DNA of 6,334 nucleotides, taken from positions 1-6,334 of the forward strand of contig CAMWXO010000087.1 in the NCBI GenBank assembly GCA_947178245.1, given 5' to 3'. Each line of letters opens with the position of its first letter. The first letter of the stretch is position 1. This document shows, in pieces, positions 1 through 5,978 of the stretch. The stretch is from an uncultured Porphyromonadaceae bacterium (GTDB lineage Bacteria > Bacteroidota > Bacteroidia > Bacteroidales > Muribaculaceae). The notes under the pieces were generated by a model. The model made no database searches, was not told where the DNA came from, and saw only the letters and a program-made list of their open reading frames with translations. The translations under genes were made by a program, and so were the position numbers.

Positions 1-1
1 C

Positions 2-241
2 GTGAGAAACCAAAGCTCGCTTGAGGCGAGGGCCAAGGCCCGCGGCAACGCGATCGTGGCTCGCTTTCCGAAATATCGTGGTCAGGTCTACACATATTCA
101 AGCGCACCCAACTGGTATACGCGCATCGGTAACTTCCGGACTGAGGAAGAAGCCCAGAAAGCCCTTGATGAACTGAAGCGGTCGTTTCCCGGTTTCAGTT
201 CGGAGATGCGTGTGGTGAAAACAAAAATCAACGCAAGATGA
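2..241 (+). CDS. SPOR-domain protein, C-terminal fragment (5' end outside window)
   Basis: This is the last 79 codons of a gene that begins upstream. The frame is open to the window edge and the GTG at position 2 is probably internal. The visible part fits a SPOR domain (a peptidoglycan-binding fold that recognises denuded glycan strands, usually in periplasmic or lipid-anchored envelope proteins). It shows an alternation typical of the family: a helix rich in Arg/Ala (residues 5-20), a strand ending in Val-Tyr-Thr-Tyr (29-32), the W-x-x-R-I-G-N-F core (38-45), the E-E-A helix (49-60), and a final strand Met-Arg-Val-Val (69-72). In Bacteroidales a small SPOR lipoprotein often sits between tpiA and folE, and the position here fits that pattern. 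Its stop TGA (239-241) overlaps the folE ATG (238-240), so the two are very likely co-transcribed and translationally coupled. The signal peptide cannot be seen. The family call is confident; the cellular role is inferred. Confidence 0.85.
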   Translation: MRNQSSLEARAKARGNAIVARFPKYRGQVYTYSSAPNWYTRIGNFRTEEEAQKALDELKRSFPGFSSEMRVVKTKINAR

Positions 242-819
242 CTAACATAGAGCACGACGAGCAACTTGTGGAAGAGATCGCCGGCCACTATCGTGAGATA
301 CTCCGGCTCGTAGGAGAAAATCCGGAACGCGAAGGCCTGCTGAAGACTCCGGTGAGAGCCGCCAAAGCCCTCCTCGACATCACGAGAGGCTACGGGCAGG
401 ATCCGCTCGCAATAGCGCGGAAGGCCGTGTTTGAGTATGAAGGCTCCAAGATCATCATTGTAAAGGACATCGAATTCTACAGCATGTGCGAGCATCATAT
501 CCTCCCCTTCTTCGGCAAAGTGGCCGTAGGGTATCTGCCGAAAGGCAAGATGATAGGGCTCTCTAAACTCGCACGTATCGTGGAGTCGTTTGCGCGGCGT
601 CTGCAGGTGCAGGAACGACTGACGGCTCAGGTTTGCGCACTGCTCGCCGAGGCTATGCCCACCGAGGGCGTGATTGTGGCTTGCTCAGCCGAACACCTCT
701 GCATGAAAATGAGTCTAGTCGAGAAGCAGGACAGCTGCACCACGACCTTCGATTATTGCGGACGTTTTGCCGAAGAGCCTGCTCTACGCGAGGAATTCAT
801 GCGGCTCCTGAATTACTGA
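238..819 (+). CDS. folE: GTP cyclohydrolase I (FolE)
   Basis: FolE converts GTP to 7,8-dihydroneopterin triphosphate and formate, the first step of tetrahydrofolate synthesis, in the cytoplasm as a toroidal homodecamer. The 193-aa protein carries the family signatures: the substrate-pocket segment E-G-L-L-K-T-P (32-38), the zinc motif S-M-C-E-H-H (82-87), G-L-S-K-L-A-R (107-113), the Q-V-Q-E-R-L-T region (123-129), and A-E-H-L-C-M (151-156). By comparison with the E. coli enzyme, Cys84, His87 and Cys155 match the zinc ligands (Cys110, His113, Cys181), and His86 and His153 match the catalytic histidines (His112, His179). All are present, so it should be active. It is shorter than E. coli FolE (222 aa) mainly at the N terminus, as is usual for bacterial homologues without the long leader helix. 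The ATG start overlaps the upstream SPOR stop as ATGA and no Shine-Dalgarno is visible, consistent with coupled translation. It is followed after 21 bases by the hairpin terminator. Confidence 0.97.
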   Translation: MTNIEHDEQLVEEIAGHYREILRLVGENPEREGLLKTPVRAAKALLDITRGYGQDPLAIARKAVFEYEGSKIIIVKDIEFYSMCEHHILPFFGKVAVGYLPKGKMIGLSKLARIVESFARRLQVQERLTAQVCALLAEAMPTEGVIVACSAEHLCMKMSLVEKQDSCTTTFDYCGRFAEEPALREEFMRLLNY

Positions 820-840
820 TTCCGGACACCCATCATTCAT

Positions 841-872
841 AAAGGAAGCATCCCGGGCGGGACGCTTCCTTT
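841..872. terminator. Bidirectional intrinsic terminator between folE and metH
   Basis: AAAGGAAGC (841-849) is the exact reverse complement of GCTTCCTTT (864-872). After one A/C mismatch the stem continues with TCCC (851-854) against GGGA (859-862), leaving a GGGC loop. On the plus strand the 3' arm ends in TTT followed by CTATTTATT. On the minus strand the 3' arm also ends in TTT, so it can serve both convergent transcripts. Its 3' edge touches the metH stop codon (TAG read from 875 to 873). Strong structure seen directly; termination is inferred. Confidence 0.88.
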
Positions 873-3800
873 CTATTTATTCAGAATTTGCTTCATTCTC
901 TCCACGGGAATATTCCTGCGCCCAGCATAGTCGGCCATCTGCTCGCCGTCGATATCGCCCACCATGAAATATTTGGCCTCCGGAGCGGCGATATACAGGC
1001 CGCTGATCGTGGATGAAGGAGTCATGGCACCGTTTTCGGTGATTATGGCCCTGATTCCGCTCTGAGGCTGAAGAAGATCATAAATCTCATGATTCAGAAC
1101 CTGATCGGGAAGCATGGGATAGCCCATAGCAGGACGGATACCCCCGTAGCCTCCACGCAGTATCTCACGGGCATCAAATGCCTCATCAGGTGCATATCCC
1201 CAGTACTGAGTCCTGACAAGATAGTGCAGATATTCCGAGGCGGCCTCAGCAAGACGGTCGGCCAAGGCCTGAAGAAGAAGAGCTTTGTAAGAATCTCCGG
1301 CTTCCTCATATTTACGCCGCAGATCATCGATATAATACCCTGTTCCGGCCATGAAGACTCCTGCATAATCATAATCATCACCCTCAGCCACATAATCGGC
1401 GAGCGAGATGCATGGTAATGTCGCCGACTGGCGACGAAGCAGAGGGATACGCTTTCCTCCGAGCGTGAGATCATCTCCATCAGCGGATGCGGGTAGAATC
1501 CGGAACATTCCATACCCGTCAAAGCGTCCGCTCTCACTGAGTTCGGCAAGGCACCGGCGGGCATCGGCAAGAAGAGATTCGGCTTCGTATCCGGCTCCGC
1601 AGCCACAGGGGCAGTCATTCGCGTGTAGCCCCCAGGCATGAAGCAACATCTTCCAGTTGATCAGCGGCTCAAGCTCGCTGATCGAGAATGGCCTGAGTAT
1701 GAGGTCGCCTACCCCGCAACAGGGAGCCGGAGAAGGTGAAGACACCTTATATAGCTTTCCGCGTTTTCGGGCCTCGGCCAGGGAAAGGAGCCCCGCCGAC
1801 TCTTCAGAATATTCCTTACGAAGTTCTTCCTGCCGCATTTTTACGTCCTTCACGTAATCATCGGCACTATCCACAGCAAGAAGACTCGCCGCCACAAGAG
1901 GATTCTGCGAGGCATCCTTAACATGAATTACGGCTCCGTCATACTCAGGTGCTATCTTCAGCGCAGTATGAAGCGCCGACGTGGTTGCACCACCTACGAT
2001 GACGGGAACACTGACTCCTGCCTTTCGGAGAGCCCTGACGGTGTTGGTCATCTCAGCGAGCGAGGGAGTGATAAGCCCCGACAGGCATATAACGTCCGGA
2101 TTCCTCTCCAGTGCAACCTTCACTATGTCTTCAGCCGGCACCATCACTCCAAGATCAATAATCTCGAAATTGTTGCAGGCCATAACTATGGAGACGATGT
2201 TCTTTCCTATGTCGTGCACATCACCCTTTACGGTAGCTAGCAGCACCGTGCCGGTCTTCACCTCTCCGGCTCCGGAAGACTGCTGCATGAGCAGGGGCTT
2301 CAGATGGTCTACAGCCATCTTCATCACTCTCGCAGTCTTGACCACCTGCGGCAAAAACATCTTGCCCTCTCCGAAAAGCTTACCTACACGTGTCATACCG
2401 GCCATGAGCGGGCCTTCCACAATATCCACAGCTTTCATGTTCCGGGCCAGCAGATCGAGGTCTTCATGCAGATGTTCCGATTTACCGGCCACAACCATCT
2501 CCTCAATACGCACCTCAACCGGCACCGATAGATCCCTCTGCAGCACTCCGGCATCAGTTTTTGCTCCTTCCTGAGCCAGCGATGCGGCATAGTCAGCGAT
2601 TTCATCAGCAGCATCCGGCCTGCGTGCGAGCACCACATCCTCTATCAGACCGCGAAGATGCGGATCGATCGCGTCGTAGGAAAGAGCGGAGGCCGGATTC
2701 ATTATCGCCATGTCGAGGCCGGCAGCAATGGCATGGTAGAGAAACACCGAGTGCATCATCTCGCGCAGGGTATTGTTTCCACGGAATGCAAACGAGAGAT
2801 TACTGATGCCTCCGCTCGTGCGTGCGCCTGGAAGATTCCGTTTCACCCATCGCACGGCATCGATGAAATCAATGCCGTAACGGGAATGTTCATGCAGACC
2901 CGTGGCTACGGCCATTACATTCACATCGAAAATGATGTCGTCACCGTCAAAACCACATTTTTCAGTGAGCAGACGATATGCTCTGGCGCACACGTCTATC
3001 TTTCGGGCGTATGTATCGGCCTGTCCGGCTTCGTCAAAAGCCATCACTATCACTGCGGCACCAAGCTCACGTATGCGTGTGGCCTTGCGCAGAAACTCCG
3101 CCTCTCCTTCCTTGAGGGAGATTGAATTTACCACTGACTTTCCCTGAAGATTCTTCAGGGCAGTCTCCACCACGAGCCAGTCGGAAGAATCCACCATTAC
3201 CGGACACTTGGCCACTTCAGGCTCGGAAGCGTAGAGACACAGGAAATGTTTCATTTCAACTGCGGCATCGAGGAGTGGATCGTCCATATTTATGTCTATC
3301 ACCATAGCCCCGTCTTCCACTTGCTTGCGGGCTATGGCGAGAGCCTCGTCATATTTCTTTTCTTTTATGAGACGCAGAAACTTGCGTGAGCCGGCCACGT
3401 TGCAACGCTCCCCCACCACAAGGAAATTGTTCTCGGGCCTCACCTCCACCATCTCAAGCCCTGAAATGCGCAACGCCGGGGCGAGGGATTCGGTAATGCG
3501 GGGCGACGCTTCATCCACGGCAATGCGCAGCGCCTTGATGTGGGCCGGCGTTGTTCCGCAGCATCCTCCCACCACATTTACAAGTCTCTCATCGAGAAGC
3601 GGCCGCAACTGCGCGGTGAAGATCTCCGGGCTGACGCTATAACGGCCAAGAGCATCCGGAAGCCCGGCATTTGGATGGGCAGTGATGAAGTGCGATGTGT
3701 ACTTGCCGAGTTCCCTTACGGCAGGAATTATATCCTCGGGGCCGAAACTGCAATTAAGTCCGAGAGATACTATATAGGGATATTTCTCCACGGAAGTGGC

Positions 3801-4499
3801 AAATGCCGCGAGCGTCTGTCCGCTGAGAGTTCGGCCGCTTCTGTCGGAGACTGTAGCCGACACCATCACCGGAACTTCACGCCCGCACAGAAGCATGGCG
3901 TGACGCGCGGCATCAAGACCTGCCTTGAGATTGAGGGTGTCGAAGACAGTCTCGAAGAGAATCAGATCAACACCGCCGGCTATCAGGCCTTCACACTGCA
4001 CAGTATATGCGTCGAAAAGCATGTCGAATGTCACGTTGCGCGCTGCCGGATCGGTGATATCCGGACTCATGGTGGCGGACTTGTTGGTAGGGCCGACCGA
4101 TCCGGCGACAAGCGCTTTGCCTCCCCAAGATCTGTCAGGAGCCTCATCAGCCGCTTTCCGCGCCAAAGCAGCGCCCGAGCGATTGATCTCCCGGATCACT
4201 TCACTGTCTTCGTGCAGGGAGTAGTCTGCCAGCGAGATGGCGTTGGCATTGAAAGTATCGGTAGAAATAATGTCTGCACCCGCCTCAAGATACTCGCGGT
4301 GTATATCGAGAACCACATCAGGACGGGTGATGCAAAGAATATCGTTGCATCCTTCCAGACGCGAAGGATGCCCTGCAAATCGCTCCCCCCTGAAGTCTGC
4401 ATCACTCAGATTGCGCCCCTGCACCATCGTGCCCATAGCGCCATCAAGCACAAGAACGTGATTTCTCAGCAGATTATCAAGTTTTTTTCGGTCAGTCAT
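873..4499 (-). CDS. metH: Cobalamin-dependent methionine synthase (MetH), full length
   Basis: MetH transfers the methyl group of 5-methyltetrahydrofolate via methylcobalamin to homocysteine, giving methionine and tetrahydrofolate, in the cytoplasm. All modules are present in the 1208 aa. The homocysteine domain (about 1-340) has G-A-M-G-T (20-24) and zinc ligands Cys250, Cys313 and Cys314, equivalent to E. coli Cys247/310/311. The pterin-binding barrel spans about 355-620. The cobalamin cap is about 650-740. The Rossmann cobalamin domain (about 748-880) has D-V-H-D-I-G (760-765); His762 is the lower axial ligand and Asp760 and Ser813 complete the ligand triad. The AdoMet reactivation domain (about 935-1208) has Glu1085, the R-P-A-M-G-Y-P motif (Arg1122) and Tyr1169. 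Oddities: the residue aligning with E. coli Asp946 is Asn948, and cysteine clusters occur at 927-928 and 963-967. ATG lies 2 bases after the metF stop, so it is an operon partner; the stop abuts the shared terminator. Length is close to E. coli MetH (1227 aa). Confidence 0.98.
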   Translation of the reverse strand: MTDRKKLDNLLRNHVLVLDGAMGTMVQGRNLSDADFRGERFAGHPSRLEGCNDILCITRPDVVLDIHREYLEAGADIISTDTFNANAISLADYSLHEDSEVIREINRSGAALARKAADEAPDRSWGGKALVAGSVGPTNKSATMSPDITDPAARNVTFDMLFDAYTVQCEGLIAGGVDLILFETVFDTLNLKAGLDAARHAMLLCGREVPVMVSATVSDRSGRTLSGQTLAAFATSVEKYPYIVSLGLNCSFGPEDIIPAVRELGKYTSHFITAHPNAGLPDALGRYSVSPEIFTAQLRPLLDERLVNVVGGCCGTTPAHIKALRIAVDEASPRITESLAPALRISGLEMVEVRPENNFLVVGERCNVAGSRKFLRLIKEKKYDEALAIARKQVEDGAMVIDINMDDPLLDAAVEMKHFLCLYASEPEVAKCPVMVDSSDWLVVETALKNLQGKSVVNSISLKEGEAEFLRKATRIRELGAAVIVMAFDEAGQADTYARKIDVCARAYRLLTEKCGFDGDDIIFDVNVMAVATGLHEHSRYGIDFIDAVRWVKRNLPGARTSGGISNLSFAFRGNNTLREMMHSVFLYHAIAAGLDMAIMNPASALSYDAIDPHLRGLIEDVVLARRPDAADEIADYAASLAQEGAKTDAGVLQRDLSVPVEVRIEEMVVAGKSEHLHEDLDLLARNMKAVDIVEGPLMAGMTRVGKLFGEGKMFLPQVVKTARVMKMAVDHLKPLLMQQSSGAGEVKTGTVLLATVKGDVHDIGKNIVSIVMACNNFEIIDLGVMVPAEDIVKVALERNPDVICLSGLITPSLAEMTNTVRALRKAGVSVPVIVGGATTSALHTALKIAPEYDGAVIHVKDASQNPLVAASLLAVDSADDYVKDVKMRQEELRKEYSEESAGLLSLAEARKRGKLYKVSSPSPAPCCGVGDLILRPFSISELEPLINWKMLLHAWGLHANDCPCGCGAGYEAESLLADARRCLAELSESGRFDGYGMFRILPASADGDDLTLGGKRIPLLRRQSATLPCISLADYVAEGDDYDYAGVFMAGTGYYIDDLRRKYEEAGDSYKALLLQALADRLAEAASEYLHYLVRTQYWGYAPDEAFDAREILRGGYGGIRPAMGYPMLPDQVLNHEIYDLLQPQSGIRAIITENGAMTPSSTISGLYIAAPEAKYFMVGDIDGEQMADYAGRRNIPVERMKQILNK

Positions 4500-4501
4500 G
4501 T

Positions 4502-5458
4502 TCAGAATATCTTTTCGGCTATACGGGCTACGCCGTCGCTTATTCCCATAGTATAGAAATGAATGCCGGGTACGCCGTGGTTCATAAGTTCCTCGCTCTG
4601 GCGAATGGCCCAGTCTATGCCGATCTCCTTCACCTCACTGTCATCGGCAGCGTCACGAATCCGCGATGCGAGCGGCTCGGGGATATCGGTTCGGAACACC
4701 TTGGGGAGAACGTTGAGTTGCGAGCGCTTGTAGATAGGCTTGATGCCGGGGATGATCGGAACATTTATGCCCTCTTCACGGCAGCGTTCTACAAAAGAGA
4801 AGTATTTCCGGTTGTCGAAAAACATCTGCGTGATGAGATAATCGGCACCCGCATCTACCTTCATCTTGAGATATCTCAAATCAGACTCCATGTTGGGCGC
4901 TTCCTCATGCTTCTCGGGGTAACAGGCCATGCCGTAGGAAAAGGGCGTCTGAATCCCCTCTATAGCGATATCGTTGAGCCCTATGCCCTTATTGAACTGA
5001 TTTATCTGCTCCTGAAGATCGGTGGCATGCCGGTGATACAAATGCTTCTCAAGCTCAGAAAACGCACCTTTCTTATCATCACCTCGCAAAAGCATCAGAT
5101 TGTTGATGCCTAAAAAGTTAAGGTCGAGCAGAGCATACTCGGTCTCTTCTTTCGTAAAACCCCGGCAGATGATGTGGGGCACCGGCACGAGCCCGTAGCG
5201 ATGCTGTATGGCCGCGGCTATCGCCACGGTGCCGGGACGCTTCACGACGCTCACGCGGCGATGGGTGCCATTGGGCAGTGGCTGATAGACGTATTCGCTC
5301 GGATGAGACGTGATATTGACAAACTGCGGATCGAATTTCCTAAGCCGCTCAATTATGTCAAACACATTATATATGCTGTTACCCTTCAATGGAGGGAGAA
5401 TTTCGAGAGAAAGAAACGGACGCTTGCTTCCGTCGATCAAATCGATGATTTTCTTCAT
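4502..5458 (-). CDS. metF: 5,10-methylenetetrahydrofolate reductase (MetF)
   Basis: MetF is a cytoplasmic FAD enzyme of TIM-barrel fold that reduces 5,10-methylenetetrahydrofolate to 5-methyltetrahydrofolate, the methyl donor used by the MetH encoded just downstream. The 318-aa product has the L-S-L-E-I-L-P-P strand near the N terminus, with Glu19 matching catalytic Glu28 of E. coli. It also has H-P-S (52-54), the flavin/folate motif L-L-R-G-D-D (123-128) with Asp127 matching E. coli Asp120, C-Y-P-E-K-H (179-184), the Q-M-F-F-D strand (211-215), P-G-I-K-P (237-241), and the family C-terminal signature P-G-I-H-F-Y-T-M (297-304). I chose the ATG read from 5458 and not the TTG seven codons upstream (5479). 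The family N terminus fits, and the TTG lies inside a perfect -7 promoter box, so it would not be transcribed. There is no SAM-binding C-terminal extension of the eukaryotic type. It is first in the metF-metH operon (2-base gap). Confidence 0.96.
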   Translation of the reverse strand: MKKIIDLIDGSKRPFLSLEILPPLKGNSIYNVFDIIERLRKFDPQFVNITSHPSEYVYQPLPNGTHRRVSVVKRPGTVAIAAAIQHRYGLVPVPHIICRGFTKEETEYALLDLNFLGINNLMLLRGDDKKGAFSELEKHLYHRHATDLQEQINQFNKGIGLNDIAIEGIQTPFSYGMACYPEKHEEAPNMESDLRYLKMKVDAGADYLITQMFFDNRKYFSFVERCREEGINVPIIPGIKPIYKRSQLNVLPKVFRTDIPEPLASRIRDAADDSEVKEIGIDWAIRQSEELMNHGVPGIHFYTMGISDGVARIAEKIF

Positions 5459-5476
5459 ACGTATGGTTTTAGACTG

Positions 5477-5484
5477 CAAAGTTA
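5477..5484 (-). promoter_or_regulatory. Bacteroidetes-type -7 promoter box for metF-metH
   Basis: Read on the minus strand this is TAACTTTG, an exact match to the Bacteroidetes sigma-ABfr -7 consensus TAnnTTTG. The expected start of transcription lies a few bases downstream, around 5470-5473, leaving a leader of roughly 12-15 bases before the metF ATG at 5458. I see no good TTG/TTTG -33 box at the usual 19-21 base distance; the nearest candidate is a weak T-run, GTTTTAC. The stretch upstream is AT-rich. The leader is too short to hold a cobalamin or SAM riboswitch. Confidence 0.72.
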
Positions 5485-5576
5485 CAACTTTATTTTGTAA
5501 AACGGGGTAAGAAGTAGCAAAAATTTAGAAATTCACGTGTCTTCTATGAAAACCACGATTAAAGTGAAGGGCTCGA

Positions 5577-5608
5577 TTTGGAATGAAAAAGGATTTTGAT
5601 TAAATTTG
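5577..5608 (+). promoter_or_regulatory. Bacteroidetes-type promoter for lrgAB
   Basis: TTTG (5577-5580) and TAAATTTG (5601-5608) match the Bacteroidetes -33 (TTTG) and -7 (TAnnTTTG) consensus exactly and are separated by 20 bases, the usual spacing. The -7 box ends only four bases before the lrgA ATG (5613), so the expected transcription start falls on or within a base or two of the start codon. That predicts a leaderless, or almost leaderless, lrgAB mRNA. Confidence 0.8.
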
Positions 5609-5612
5609 CGGC

Positions 5613-5978
5613 ATGGCAAAACAATTCGCAATCATATTCGGATGCCTCGCGGCCGGCGAACTGATCGCCCTCATTCCCGGAGTCTCCATCCCGGGGAGCA
5701 TCTTGGGAATGCTCCTGCTCACCTTGCTCCTCGAGAGGAAAGTGGTGAATCCAGACACAATCAAGCCGATCTGCCACTTCCTGCTCTCAAACATGGCGTT
5801 TTTCTTCATTCCTCCCGGCGTTGCCCTGATGCTCTATTTCGACGTCATCGAAGCGCAATGGCTTCCTATAACGGTGGCCACGCTCGTGAGCATAGCCGTA
5901 GTCCTGATCGTCACAGGACATTTCCATCAGTATATTCACAACAGATTCCGGAAAGACAGACACAATGACACTCACTGA
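5613..5978 (+). CDS. lrgA: CidA/LrgA family membrane protein
   Basis: This is a small hydrophobic protein of 121 aa with four predicted membrane segments (about 5-22, 28-41, 57-76 and 82-102) and a short basic, His-rich cytoplasmic tail (104-121). The family signatures are clear: G-E-L-I in segment 1 (15-18), the I-P-G-S-I-L-G-M turn (26-33), and N-M-A-F-F-F-I-P-P-G-V (60-70), matching the usual N-M-x-x-x-F-V-P-x-G-V. Homologues (CidA/LrgA, E. coli YohJ) work with an LrgB/CidB partner. They have been linked to murein hydrolase control in staphylococci, to pyruvate uptake in Bacillus and Streptococcus, and to glycolate/glycerate transport in plastids; which role applies here cannot be read from sequence. 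The ATG start is supported by the family N terminus although it sits four bases after the promoter -7 box. The 3' end overlaps lrgB by 14 bases. It is divergent from metF. Confidence 0.9.
   Translation: MAKQFAIIFGCLAAGELIALIPGVSIPGSILGMLLLTLLLERKVVNPDTIKPICHFLLSNMAFFFIPPGVALMLYFDVIEAQWLPITVATLVSIAVVLIVTGHFHQYIHNRFRKDRHNDTH

Noticed and set aside
1981..2574. A 197-codon Ser/Thr-rich plus-strand open frame opposite metH
   Set aside because: Its low-complexity Ser/Thr/Ile composition is what the reverse strand of a GC-rich bacterial gene gives; it lies opposite the cobalamin-binding module.
3540..4556. A 338-codon plus-strand open frame opposite the start of metH and the end of metF
   Set aside because: It is wholly antisense to strongly conserved MetH and MetF coding sequence, its product shows no recognisable domain, and it spans the junction of two real genes. 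It is a by-product of codon bias on the coding strand.
4559..5113. A 184-codon plus-strand open frame opposite metF
   Set aside because: It is antisense to conserved MetF motifs, has no promoter box or recognisable domain, and its composition is typical of a shadow frame.
5459..5479. Seven extra N-terminal codons for MetF starting at TTG
   Set aside because: The TTG forms part of the -7 promoter box, the family N terminus is matched from the ATG read from 5458, and TTG starts are uncommon.
5534..5539. CACGTG palindrome in the metF-lrgA gap as an operator
   Set aside because: Symmetry stops at six bases and there is no second copy; too short to support a binding site.
5613..5978. A phage holin or other mobile-element origin for the small hydrophobic lrgA product
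   Set aside because: LrgA is holin-like only in topology. The protein has clear CidA/LrgA motifs, is followed by lrgB, and has no phage genes, repeats or integrase nearby.
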